Assembly: GCA_009929775.1 (NCBI GenBank)
Contig: RZZS01000003.1
Coordinates: forward strand, 19,017 to 83,016
Origin: Alphaproteobacteria bacterium
GTDB lineage: Bacteria; Pseudomonadota; Alphaproteobacteria; Micavibrionales; Micavibrionaceae
DNA length: 64,000 nucleotides
Reading direction: 5' to 3'
Within the stretch, counting starts at the first letter, position 1. Each line of letters begins with the position of its first letter. Shown one piece after another: positions 26,949 to 35,432 of the stretch. The translations under genes were made by a program, and so were the position numbers. Under the pieces are notes generated by a model. That model ran no database searches. It was not told where the DNA came from and saw only the letters and a program-made list of their open reading frames with translations.

Positions 26949-29900
26949 TCAAGCCGCTTCCTTCATTCGTTTGACCGAAATCTTCACCATGGCCCCGCCG
27001 ATTTCGTGTTCGCCCGTATAATCAAACGACGAAGGCGTTCCAAAGGCTAGCGTCACACTCAAGGTTTCGCTCTTGATGAATTCGCTGTGGGCGTTTACGG
27101 CGTCTGTCATGGCAGGCGGCAATTCGAGGCCAAGCTCGATGCGGTCTGAAATGTGGAAATCAGCGTCTTTTCGGGTTTGCTGGATGAGGCGGATGAGGTC
27201 GCGCGCGAGACCCTCGCGTTCCAGTTCAGGGGTGATCTTCGTGTCCAGAATGACCGCGCCTTGCCCCGCGAGCTGCTGGGAGGAGAGGCCTTCCGACGTC
27301 ACGAGCCGCATGGAGAATTCGTCGTCCGTCAGGATTTCTCCCGCGATCGTGACTGTGCCGTCGGGGTTGGCCGTCCAGTTGCCCTGTTTCGCGGCGGGCA
27401 TGATGTCCTTCATTTTCGCGCCGACGCGCTTGCCGATGGCCGGGTTGACCTTTAGCTCGAGCGTGCCGTATTCGGCGAGGTCCTCGGTGAGCGTGACCGC
27501 CCGGACATTGATCTCGTCCTGGATCAGTTCGGTGAAATCCCCAAGCGAAAGCGCGCATTCGGAGGCGACGATCAGCTCTGCCAGCGGCAGGCGCACGCGC
27601 AGCGACTCCTTCTCGCGCACCGACAGGGCCGCCGAGCAAACTTCGCGCACGCGGTCCATGGTTTCGACGAGTTCGGCGTCTTCCGGAAGGAGCGATGCGT
27701 CCGGCCAGTCGGCGAGGTGAACGCTCTTCTCGCCGCTCAGGCCGCGATAGATCTTCTCGGCGAGGAAAGGCAGGAAGGGCGCGGCGACGCGGCACAGATT
27801 GTGCAGCACCGTATAGAGCGTATCGTAGGCCGCCTGCTTGTCCGCGTCCTTCTCCTCGCGCCAGAACCGGTCGCGCGAGCGGCGGATATACCAGTTGTTC
27901 AGCGCTTCCATAAAGGCCTGAATCGCCCCGCAGGCCGCCGGGATGTCGTACGCGTCGAGTTTGTCTTGCACCGTCTCGATCAGTTCGCGCGTCTTGGAGA
28001 GAATATACTGGTCGAGAACGTTCTCGCTCGAAGAGATCAGCGATCCTTTCGCGCCGTCGGCGTTGGCGTAGAGCGTGAAGAACGAATACGCGTTCCAGAC
28101 CGGGTTGACGATGGCATTCCTGACTTGCCCGATCGCCTTGCCGTCGCGCGGGATCGACAGATCGCCCCCGGTCATCAGCGGCGTCGAGACCAGATACCAG
28201 CGCAGCGCGTCCGAACCATAGGTATTAAACACATCGACGGGGTCGGGATAGTTGCGCAGGCGTTTGGAGAGCTTCTGGTGGTTCTCGTCGAGCACGACGC
28301 CGTGACAGATGCAGTTGCGGAACGGCGCGCGGTCGAACAGCGCGGTGGAGAGCACCATCAGCGTGTAGAACCAGCCGCGCGTCTGGGCGATGTATTCAAC
28401 GATAAAATCACCCGGAAAATGTGTCTCGAACCACTCTTTGTTCTCGAACGGGTAGTGCACTTGCGCGAACGGCATCGAGCCGCTCTCAAACCAGCAGTCG
28501 AGCACGTCCTCGACGCGGCGCATCATCGACTTGCCGGTCGGGTCGTCCGGATTCGGGCGCACAAGCTCGTCGATTCCGGGGCGGTGGAGGTTCGTAACCT
28601 TGACGCCGAAATCGCGCTCCAGCTCTGCGATCGAGCCGTAAACGTCGATGCGCGGATAGGCCGGATCGTCCGATTTCCACACCGGGATCGGCGCGCCCCA
28701 GAAGCGGTTGCGCCCGATATTCCAGTCCCTCGCCCCTTCGAGCCATTTGCCGAACTGCCCGTCGCGCACATTGGCCGGGACCCAGTTGATATTTTCGCGG
28801 TTGAGTTCGACCATGCGGTCCCGGAAATTGGAAACGGCCAGATACCAGCTGTTGATTGCCTTGTATATCAGCGGCTCGTCCGTGCGCCAGCAATGCGGGT
28901 AGTTGTGGTCGATTGTCTCCTGCCGGATCAGCACGCCGCGTTCCTTGAGGGCCTTGATAATCAGCTTGTTGGCGTCAAACACCAGAAGACCTTCATAGTC
29001 GGGCACTTCGGACGTGAACTTTCCCTGATTGTCGACGGGCACGACGACCGGAATACCGGCGGCGCGGCAGACATTCAAATCGTCCTCGCCGAAACCTGGC
29101 GCCATGTGGACGACGCCCGTGCCGTCTTCCGTGCTGACGAAATCGGCTTCGAGAATGCGGAAGGCCTGCGGCGTATTACGGAAGTAGTCGAACAGAGGCA
29201 CGTAGGTCTTTCCGGCGAGGTCGGCACCCCTGACGATCCTGGGACAGTTACCTTTTTCCTCAAAAAGTAACTGTCCCCGGTAAGCCTCCAGCCTGTCCTT
29301 CGCCATGATGACGATCTCGCCGTCCTTCTCGACCATCGCATACTCGATCTCCGGCCCCACTGCCAGCGCGAGGTTCGACGGCAGCGTCCACGGCGTTGTC
29401 GTCCATGCAAGGATATACGCTTTTTTACCCTCGATTTTTTCAGTCAGTTCAAACGCCACCGTCACCGCCGGGTCCTGCCGCATGCGGTAGGAATTGTCCA
29501 TCCGCGTCTCGAAGTTCGACAGCGGCGTTTCCACGGCCCACGAGTACGGCACGACGCGGTAATCCTCGTACACCAGCCCCTTGTCCCAGAGCTGTTTGAA
29601 GGCCCACATCACGCTTTCCATATAGGTGACGTCGAGCGTCTTGTAATCGTTCTCGAAATCGACCCAGCGCCCTTGCCGGTTGACGTAGTACTCCCAGTCT
29701 TTCGTGAATTGCAGCACGCTTTTCTGGCAGGCGTCGTTGTACTTCTTCAGGCCGTAATCGAGAATCTGCTTGCGGCCCGAGATGCCGATCTCTTTCTCGG
29801 TTTGCAACTCGGCGGGCAGACCGTGCGTGTCCCATCCGAAACGCCGGTCGACCTTGAAACCGCGCATGGTCTTGTAGCGCGGAATAAGGTCTTTCACATA

Positions 29901-30101
29901 GCCGGTAACGAGGTGCCCGTAATGCGGCAGGCCGTTGGCGAAGGGCGGGCCGTCATAGAACACGAACTCGTCCGCGCCCTCGCGATGCCGCACGCTCTCG
30001 CGGAAAATGTCGTTTTCCTGCCAGTATTCAAGGATTTCCTCCTCGATCTTCGGATAGTCGGGACTACTCGCAGCATCGGGATAGTGTTTGTCGGCGCACA
30101 T
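26949..30101 (-). CDS. ileS: Isoleucyl-tRNA synthetase, eukaryote-like type
   Basis: This class I synthetase (about 1050 aa) charges tRNA-Ile. The HIGH-type motif is GLPHYGHLVTG near residue 60, and the KMSKS-type motif is KLSKRLRNYPDP near residue 610. The pattern PFANGLPHYGHL, RFGWDTHGLP and KLSKRLRNYPDP is that of the long eukaryote-like (type 2) IleRS, some of which are mupirocin-resistant, rather than the common bacterial form. The start at 30101 has a GAAGAG site 7 nt before it; an ATG five codons upstream (30116) is the alternative. In the editing region, residues about 276-288 (RGQLLFEEKGNCP) are encoded by a palindromic repeat (29241-29277). Confidence 0.95.
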   Translation of the reverse strand: MCADKHYPDAASSPDYPKIEEEILEYWQENDIFRESVRHREGADEFVFYDGPPFANGLPHYGHLVTGYVKDLIPRYKTMRGFKVDRRFGWDTHGLPAELQTEKEIGISGRKQILDYGLKKYNDACQKSVLQFTKDWEYYVNRQGRWVDFENDYKTLDVTYMESVMWAFKQLWDKGLVYEDYRVVPYSWAVETPLSNFETRMDNSYRMRQDPAVTVAFELTEKIEGKKAYILAWTTTPWTLPSNLALAVGPEIEYAMVEKDGEIVIMAKDRLEAYRGQLLFEEKGNCPRIVRGADLAGKTYVPLFDYFRNTPQAFRILEADFVSTEDGTGVVHMAPGFGEDDLNVCRAAGIPVVVPVDNQGKFTSEVPDYEGLLVFDANKLIIKALKERGVLIRQETIDHNYPHCWRTDEPLIYKAINSWYLAVSNFRDRMVELNRENINWVPANVRDGQFGKWLEGARDWNIGRNRFWGAPIPVWKSDDPAYPRIDVYGSIAELERDFGVKVTNLHRPGIDELVRPNPDDPTGKSMMRRVEDVLDCWFESGSMPFAQVHYPFENKEWFETHFPGDFIVEYIAQTRGWFYTLMVLSTALFDRAPFRNCICHGVVLDENHQKLSKRLRNYPDPVDVFNTYGSDALRWYLVSTPLMTGGDLSIPRDGKAIGQVRNAIVNPVWNAYSFFTLYANADGAKGSLISSSENVLDQYILSKTRELIETVQDKLDAYDIPAACGAIQAFMEALNNWYIRRSRDRFWREEKDADKQAAYDTLYTVLHNLCRVAAPFLPFLAEKIYRGLSGEKSVHLADWPDASLLPEDAELVETMDRVREVCSAALSVREKESLRVRLPLAELIVASECALSLGDFTELIQDEINVRAVTLTEDLAEYGTLELKVNPAIGKRVGAKMKDIMPAAKQGNWTANPDGTVTIAGEILTDDEFSMRLVTSEGLSSQQLAGQGAVILDTKITPELEREGLARDLIRLIQQTRKDADFHISDRIELGLELPPAMTDAVNAHSEFIKSETLSVTLAFGTPSSFDYTGEHEIGGAMVKISVKRMKEAA
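29241..29277. repeat. GGGACAGTTAC palindrome inside ileS
   Basis: The arms GGGACAGTTACCTTTTT and AAAAAGTAACTGTCCC pair over 16 bp with one bulged C and a short CCTC loop. Ends are GGGAC/GTCCC as in the mutL elements, but the inner sequence differs. It is read in frame through ileS without a stop. Confidence 0.93.
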
Positions 30102-30170
30102 GGCTTGGCTCTTCATTCGTCTGAAAACGGGAAATTTATAGGGGAAGTCTCTGATCGAGACAAGGATTTA

Positions 30171-30197
30171 CCCGGCTCTAAGTCTCAAAGAGCCGGG
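30171..30197. repeat. Hairpin CCCGGCTCT/AGAGCCGGG before ileS
   Basis: A perfect 9-bp stem with a 9-nt loop lies about 70 bp upstream of ileS, between it and the divergent transporter gene. It lacks a T tract on either strand, so it is not a clear terminator. It could be part of the ileS leader. Confidence 0.5.
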
Positions 30198-30230
30198 ACG
30201 ATAATTCGAATGAAGCGAAAGGATAAAGCC

Positions 30231-30323
30231 ATGAGACCGGTATACAGGCAATGCGCGGGGTTATGCAAGGGCAGGATGCGCACCTGCGTTCCACAGCCCA
30301 AAAAACCACAACAGAATTATTGA
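30231..30323 (+). CDS. Possible 30-aa small ORF
   Basis: The reading MRPVYRQCAGLCKGRMRTC... is 30 codons long, has three Cys and a basic Gln/Pro-rich tail, and follows an AAAGGATAAAGCC site. It lies between the hairpin at 30171 and the TDT transporter. Nothing else supports it; it may be an upstream leader ORF or chance. Confidence 0.22.
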   Translation: MRPVYRQCAGLCKGRMRTCVPQPKKPQQNY

Positions 30324-30379
30324 CGAGTCGACCGATTCAGGATTTGAATGGTCCGCAACAACCAGCCCGGAGAACCGCG

Positions 30380-31351
30380 ATGAGTACAGAAAACCGGGGC
30401 TCGCGCCTCGAACATTTTCCCGTTTCGTTTTTTGCCATCGTGATGGGACTGTCCGGCCTGACCATTGGCTGGATCCGGTTTCAGCATCTACTCGGCGTGG
30501 AGTTCGGGATTTTGTCGGTGGCCCTGACGACGCTCTCGACAGTCACATTTTTCGTGCTTTTCATCCTGTACGCGGCCAAGCTGGTTAGGTACCCAGGTGC
30601 CGTCATCCACGAGATTCATCACCCGGTGAAGATCAATTTTTTCCCTGCGATTTCGGTGAGTTTGCTCCTGCTCTCGATCGTGTACCTGAGCCTCAGCACT
30701 ACGGTCAGCCTGTATTTATGGGTCGCCGGTGCGTGCCTTCATTTCGGTTTTACCCTCTACGTCGTCAATGTGTGGATGCATCACAAGAACTGCCAGATTC
30801 AGCACATGAATCCCGCCTGGCTCATACCGGCCGTCGGTAACGTCATCGTGCCGATTGCGGGCGTTCAGCATGGTTTCATTGAGATATCGTGGATGTTTTT
30901 CAGCATCGGCATGCTGTTCTGGATGATCCTGATGACAGTCATCATGTACCGGATCCTGTTCCACAATCCGATCGACGAGCGGCTTATGCCGACATTGTTC
31001 ATCCTGATTGCGCCGCCCTCTGTCGGGTTCATTTCCTATGTCGGCCTCAATGGAGAGGTCGACAATCTTGCGCGATTCTTCCTGTATGCCGGGCTGTTTC
31101 TGACCATATTGCTTGCGACCAAGATACGGCGATTCATCCGGCTGAAATTCTTCATGTCCTGGTGGGCCTACAGCTTTCCGCTAGCCGCCATCAGCATTGC
31201 CAACATGCTGATGTTTGCGAAAACCGGTATTAACGGCTATTTCTGGATCGGTTCGGGATTGCTGTTCGTCCTGAGCGGGATCGTCCTGATGCTTGCCTTC
31301 AAGACGGTCGAAGCGATTCTGGACAGGAGAATTTGTCTTCCTGAAGGTTAA
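30380..31351 (+). CDS. TDT/SLAC1-family anion or dicarboxylate transporter
   Basis: This 323-aa protein has about ten membrane helices. It matches the TehA/SLAC1/Mae1 (voltage-dependent anion channel) family: LEHFPVSFFAIVMGLSGLTI at the N-terminus, HEIHHPVKINFFPAISVSLL after helix 2, and NPAWLIPAVGNVIVPIAG in the middle. SWWAYSFPLAAISIA follows near the C-terminus. Members move C4-dicarboxylates, sulfite, tellurite or chloride; the substrate is unknown here. The ATG at 30380 has a GGAG site, and the upstream extension is not conserved-looking. It is the first gene of a plus-strand run. Confidence 0.9.
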   Translation: MSTENRGSRLEHFPVSFFAIVMGLSGLTIGWIRFQHLLGVEFGILSVALTTLSTVTFFVLFILYAAKLVRYPGAVIHEIHHPVKINFFPAISVSLLLLSIVYLSLSTTVSLYLWVAGACLHFGFTLYVVNVWMHHKNCQIQHMNPAWLIPAVGNVIVPIAGVQHGFIEISWMFFSIGMLFWMILMTVIMYRILFHNPIDERLMPTLFILIAPPSVGFISYVGLNGEVDNLARFFLYAGLFLTILLATKIRRFIRLKFFMSWWAYSFPLAAISIANMLMFAKTGINGYFWIGSGLLFVLSGIVLMLAFKTVEAILDRRICLPEG

Positions 31352-31368
31352 ACACGTTTCCGGATCTG

Positions 31369-32652
31369 ATGCCTGATATCGCCGAACTTGCCATCACCGA
31401 AATCGGACGCCGTGGCGACGGGCTTGCGGCGCTGGACGGCGCGCAGGTGTTCGTGCCGCGCACCGTGCCGGGCGACCGGGTGCGCGCGCGGATTTCCGGG
31501 ACGCCCGAGGATGGCCTGCGCGGCGAAATCGTCGAGCTTCTGGAGGCGGGTCCGTGGCGCGCGGCACCGCCGTGCCCGTATTTCGAGACATGCGGCAGTT
31601 GCCAGCTACAGCATATTGGCGAGGACGCTTACCGAAGCTGGAAAGAGAATTTGGCCCGTGTTGCGTTCGCCCGTGCGGGTATTAAGCCGGAGACCTGGCT
31701 GCCACCGGTGTTCGTCTCCCGCGCCACGCGTCGCCGCGCCACCTTCGCCGCGTTTAAGCGTCATAAGGAACTGCGCCTCGGTTATCGTCGCCGCCGCAGC
31801 CACGATATCATCGACATTCCGGAATGCATGGTCGTCACGCCCGCCTTGCAAGCGTTCGCGGACCGAGCCCGGTCGTTTTTGCACCGCGTCCTTTCCGACA
31901 GCCGTCCCGCCGATATTTTCGTGCAGGACGTGGACGGCGCGGTCGACGTCACGATAACGGGTCCGGTCGGCACCCGAAAGGCACCGGGCCTTGCCGAGCG
32001 TGAGGCTTTTGCAGAAATGGCGGATGCGCTCGATCTCGCGCGCATCTCGTGGCGCATGAAGGACCGGAGCGAGCCGGAAATTATGATCGCAAGAAAGCCG
32101 GTCCTTAAGCGTTGCGGAGACCTTGCCGTTCCCCTGTCGCCGCTTGCCTTCCTGCAACCGAGCGCAGAGGGCGAAGCGGCGCTCGTCGCCGCTGTTCTGC
32201 GCGGTTTGCCCTCGCACGGACGTTTCGTCGATCTGTTCGCAGGGAGCGGCACGTTCGCGGGGCCGATTCTCGCGCGCGGCAGGGTTTCCGCTATTGAGGG
32301 CGAAGCCGGACCCGTCGCTGCGCTTCAAAGAGCAGGGGCCGGGAACGGCCACCTTCAGGCCGTGCGACGCGACCTGTTCCGGGACCCTCTTGGTGCAAGG
32401 GAATTCGCCGCGTTCAACGCCGCCGTGATTGATCCCCCGCGCGCCGGGGCGCGGGCGCAGGCCGCTGAACTGGCCGCAAGCGGCGTAGAGCGAGTGGTAA
32501 GTGTCTCCTGCAACCCTGCCACCTTCGCCCGTGACGCGGCGCTGTTAATGGAAGGCGGTTACCACTTTGTGGAAGCCCGTATGATCGACCAGTTCCTTTG
32601 GTCCGCGCATGTCGAGCTGGTCGGTGTTTTCAGCCGGGTTCAGCCCGACTGA
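31369..32652 (+). CDS. TrmA/RlmD-family RNA (uracil-5-)-methyltransferase
   Basis: This 427-aa protein has an N-terminal TRAM-like domain (ITEIGRRGDGLAAL, VFVPRTVPGDRVRARI), an iron-sulfur cysteine set CPYFETCGSCQLQH plus IPECMVV, and a C-terminal Rossmann methyltransferase domain. The SAM motif is RFVDLFAGSGTFAGPIL, the substrate-loop motif VIDPPRAGARAQ, and the nucleophile Cys is in VVSVSCNPATFARD. This is the COG2265 family (RlmD/RlmC/TrmA); the Cys set favours RlmD, acting on 23S rRNA. It begins 17 bp after the transporter gene and is likely on the same transcript. Confidence 0.92.
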   Translation: MPDIAELAITEIGRRGDGLAALDGAQVFVPRTVPGDRVRARISGTPEDGLRGEIVELLEAGPWRAAPPCPYFETCGSCQLQHIGEDAYRSWKENLARVAFARAGIKPETWLPPVFVSRATRRRATFAAFKRHKELRLGYRRRRSHDIIDIPECMVVTPALQAFADRARSFLHRVLSDSRPADIFVQDVDGAVDVTITGPVGTRKAPGLAEREAFAEMADALDLARISWRMKDRSEPEIMIARKPVLKRCGDLAVPLSPLAFLQPSAEGEAALVAAVLRGLPSHGRFVDLFAGSGTFAGPILARGRVSAIEGEAGPVAALQRAGAGNGHLQAVRRDLFRDPLGAREFAAFNAAVIDPPRAGARAQAAELAASGVERVVSVSCNPATFARDAALLMEGGYHFVEARMIDQFLWSAHVELVGVFSRVQPD

Positions 32653-32787
32653 AGTTTTTGCAGCAACACTTGAAGCGGACCTGAATCGTACTAATTAAAT
32701 TTCAGTTTTAACGAAAAATACATTCGGGCAGACAGTAAGCGGATAGTAGCAGTGGGTGTTTCATTTCATTGTATTAAGGAGGCCACT

Positions 32788-33348
32788 GTGAGATTTTCTG
32801 AAAAAACGAGGAACGCCTACGCGGATACGGTTGGTGATATTGTCAGCAATCGATCTGTCGTCACATTCACTCCTTTGATGCCGGTTGGTGAACTTGTCAG
32901 GCGTCTGCACGATGCGGAATCCGGCGCAGGCGTCGTCCTTGAGCCGGACGGACGGATGGCCGGGCTGGTCACCGAGCGGGAAATTATTCGCCGTGTGTTT
33001 CGTGTCCCTCCGAGTGCTGCATCCCTCTGCGACGAAGAGGCGATCCGTGAGCATGCGACCTGCATGACAGCGCGCAACGTCATGATCGAGAACCCTGAAC
33101 ACCTTTTTCACGACGAGCCGGTCGAGAATGCCGTGGAAAAAATCACAGCCCACGGGTTTCGCTTCATGCCGGTCCTTGGTCGCGATGACAAGCTCACCGG
33201 CATTGTCGAGGCTCGTGAGCTCGGCCATCATGCACGCCTGAAAATGCATGCGATTATGGAGCATCAGAAAGGTCTTCTCACAAATTTCATGGCGCACGAA
33301 CCCTACGGTGGCGCTGGCGGTTATGCTGCTGTGGGCACTAAAGTCTGA
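32788..33348 (+). CDS. CBS-domain pair protein
   Basis: This 186-aa protein has two CBS motifs (about 20-75 and 95-150). The first contains VGDIVSNRSVVTF and GVVLEPDGRMAGLVTEREIIRRV; the second contains CMTARNVMIENPEHLFHDEP and FRFMPVLGRDDKLTGIVEAREL. CBS pairs bind adenosyl nucleotides and usually regulate a partner. The start is the GTG at 32788, five bases after a near-perfect AAGGAGG; an upstream ATG lacks a site. It has no effector domain and ends in a flexible Gly-rich tail. The next gene is an orphan of unknown function. Confidence 0.88.
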   Translation: MRFSEKTRNAYADTVGDIVSNRSVVTFTPLMPVGELVRRLHDAESGAGVVLEPDGRMAGLVTEREIIRRVFRVPPSAASLCDEEAIREHATCMTARNVMIENPEHLFHDEPVENAVEKITAHGFRFMPVLGRDDKLTGIVEARELGHHARLKMHAIMEHQKGLLTNFMAHEPYGGAGGYAAVGTKV

Positions 33349-33411
33349 GCGACTACCGGCCCGAACAGCTGGAAAAGGTAAAATTTGTTCCGGAAGATAT
33401 TGACATAACGC

Positions 33412-34080
33412 ATGTCGGTGCTTACTGTTCTCGCGCTTAAACAAGCGCCGGGCGGCCCTATGACATCCGTAGTTTCGGATTTTTTTTCGTTTTGCGACGA
33501 GGAGGAAGAGGGGATTCGCCCTCACGAGGCGGTTCTGCACGACATCTTCCACGAGGTTGCGATTGCGCCGGGAGGCGGGCCGCCCGCTTACGCGCCGCAT
33601 CTGTGGCGGTCGCTGAAAGGCCGGGTTAATTGTCTGACTTACGGACTGGACATTCCGGCGCACGGGATCGGGGTGCCGGGGCGGTTGATGGTGTCCGCGC
33701 GGAACGGCGAAAGGACAAGGTCCTTCCGTGTCACGACGGCGGGTCTGATCGCGGCTTTCGAACAAGACGGTCTGGTCCGGATCGCGCGCGCGGATGCCGT
33801 TCCGGACGACCGGATCATCGAGGTTTTTCACAACGGCTTCGACGATTTCCATGTCTACAGGCGCGACAGCAACGGGCGTTACTCGCACATGCCTCTCTAC
33901 AGCTTGCCCCGCGATACCGATGAGCGCGGCAAGCCGATTACCGATCCGAAAACCTGCGACCGCGGCCCGAACCTCAAACACCATGCGGGCTGTTTCCGGG
34001 TGCCGCCGGGCCGCGTTCGGTACCTTAAGGATCCGGCCCTGAACCGGGACGGGATGCTGCGCGGCTTTGAGTGCGGATGA
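33412..34080 (+). CDS. Conserved-looking protein of unknown function
   Basis: I do not recognise this 222-aa protein. It has no signal peptide or membrane helix. The sequence contains an acidic stretch (FCDEEEEGIRPHE), a His-containing APHLWRSLKGRVNCLTYGLD, and a C-terminal segment rich in charged and aromatic residues (RRDSNGRYSHMPLYSLPR) with three scattered Cys (FCDEE is the first). Codon usage is like its neighbours and the frame is open throughout. A GGAAG site lies before the ATG at 33412; an ATG at 33460 is the alternative start. It ends flush against the convergent Nudix gene. Confidence 0.6.
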   Translation: MSVLTVLALKQAPGGPMTSVVSDFFSFCDEEEEGIRPHEAVLHDIFHEVAIAPGGGPPAYAPHLWRSLKGRVNCLTYGLDIPAHGIGVPGRLMVSARNGERTRSFRVTTAGLIAAFEQDGLVRIARADAVPDDRIIEVFHNGFDDFHVYRRDSNGRYSHMPLYSLPRDTDERGKPITDPKTCDRGPNLKHHAGCFRVPPGRVRYLKDPALNRDGMLRGFECG

Positions 34081-34500
34081 TTAAAACCCGTTTCGAACGC
34101 AATTCTCCGGGTCGTTTGCGAGCAGGTTGCGGATGGTGAGGAAGAGCGGATCGGGCAGGGCGTCGCGTTTGAACCACTGCCAGCGTTCGCATTTGTGCGG
34201 TTCGAGGATTGCGGGCTCTCCGGGCGCTGCCGTGCAAAGCATGTAGATTGTGATGTAATGCTTGTCTTCGGCCTCGAAAATATCGTTCGTCGCGCCGACG
34301 CAGCGGCAATCCTCGATTTCGAGGCCGGTTTCCTCGCGCGTCTCCCGGCGCGCGCATTCGGAGAAACTCTCGCCCGCTTCGAGATGGCCGCCGGGGAAGG
34401 CCCATGTGCCCTCGCCGTGGGCGTTTCTGCGCAGGCCGAGGAGGATTTCGCCTCTGCCGCTTACAACGATAACGCCGACTCCGACTTTGGGGCGATCCAT
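34081..34500 (-). CDS. Nudix hydrolase
   Basis: The product is 139 aa. The Nudix box GHLEAGESFSECARRETREETGL fits GX5EX7REUXEEXGU and is preceded by GTWAFPGG. A small hydrolase of this form typically acts on modified nucleotides or other nucleoside diphosphate derivatives; the N-terminal GVGVIVVSGRGEILLGLR is similar to MutT-like and dCTP/ADP-ribose-type enzymes, so the substrate is open. The start at 34500 lies two bases after the stop of the AEC transporter gene, so the two are coupled. The longer reading in this frame runs through the AEC gene and is not real. Confidence 0.92.
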   Translation of the reverse strand: MDRPKVGVGVIVVSGRGEILLGLRRNAHGEGTWAFPGGHLEAGESFSECARRETREETGLEIEDCRCVGATNDIFEAEDKHYITIYMLCTAAPGEPAILEPHKCERWQWFKRDALPDPLFLTIRNLLANDPENCVRNGF

Positions 34501-34502
34501 GG

Positions 34503-35432
34503 CTAGCCGACCTCGATCCCGAAAATCCAGAACACGGCCGGGATGTAGAGCAGCGCGAAGAGCGTTCCGAACAACACGGTCGTTGCGGCCTTCTCCGGCG
34601 TCAGGTTGAGCTGGGCCGCAAACGCGGCGATATTGGCGGCGGGCGGCAGGATCGAGAAAATCAAAATCAGGCTGTGCAGGTTCTGATCGAGCCAGCCGGT
34701 CACGAGCCGGTCGAAGCCGACCAGCGTCAGCGCCGTGAGCGGCCAGAGAGCGAATTTCCATGCGAGCACGATTCCAAAGAATCGCCCGCCGCCGAACTCG
34801 AGGCGGTCCATTTTGGCGAGCGCGGTACCGATAATCATCATCCCCACAACGATGTAAGCGCCCTTGAAGTACCCCCAGTAGGTTACGGCCTGATCGTTGA
34901 AGGCAAGGCCGGAAAGGTTCAGGGCGAGCGCTGCCGCGAGCGCATAGAGAACCGGGAAGCGGATAAGCTTCTGAAGGCTTTGACGGGCGTCGAAATGGCC
35001 TCGCGCGGCGATGTAATAGCCGAATGTCGCTTCGTACAGAATGCCGCCGAGCAGGAAGAATGTGTAGACTCCAGCCCAGTGCGTATCGAACAGCAGCACG
35101 ACCAGCGGCAGCCCGAAATAGCCGGAATTCGGCATGGAGGCGCACATTGCGAGCAAGTTCGGCGTACTGTCGCTCCATATTTTCTTTGCGAGGACAAAGG
35201 CGGAAAGTCCCATGATCGACTGCAGGCCGAAGGATATGAGCGGTAGCAGCGCGTACTCGGGTTTGAGGTCGATCTGCGCAATAAACCCGAAGACCGTTAC
35301 GGGCATCAGTACGTAAAGCGACAGATCAGCGAGCGCTTTACGATCGAGGTGGAACAGCCGTCCGGCGACAAAACCGATAGCGATAATCGCATAGAGAGGC
35401 AGGAGGTTGGTGAAAAGCGTTGTGAAGATCAA
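34503..35432 (-). CDS. AEC-family transporter (auxin efflux carrier type)
   Basis: This 309-aa protein has about ten membrane helices. Family features are LLPLYAIIAIGFVAGR at the N-terminus, a conserved Asn/Pro in CASMPNSGYFGLPLV at about residue 95, and PPAANIAAFAAQLNLTPEKAA with TLFALLYIPAVF at the end. Bacterial members carry malonate, malate or other carboxylates; the substrate is unknown. The start is a TTG whose last two bases are shared with the ribF stop (TTGA overlap). A GGAG site eight bases upstream and the family-like N-terminus support it. Confidence 0.9.
   Translation of the reverse strand: MIFTTLFTNLLPLYAIIAIGFVAGRLFHLDRKALADLSLYVLMPVTVFGFIAQIDLKPEYALLPLISFGLQSIMGLSAFVLAKKIWSDSTPNLLAMCASMPNSGYFGLPLVVLLFDTHWAGVYTFFLLGGILYEATFGYYIAARGHFDARQSLQKLIRFPVLYALAAALALNLSGLAFNDQAVTYWGYFKGAYIVVGMMIIGTALAKMDRLEFGGGRFFGIVLAWKFALWPLTALTLVGFDRLVTGWLDQNLHSLILIFSILPPAANIAAFAAQLNLTPEKAATTVLFGTLFALLYIPAVFWIFGIEVG

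Noticed and set aside
34500-35178. Long extension of the Nudix reading frame through the AEC transporter gene
   Set aside because: The extension is Arg-rich out-of-frame translation of a clear membrane transporter; the Nudix start at 34500 is family-like.
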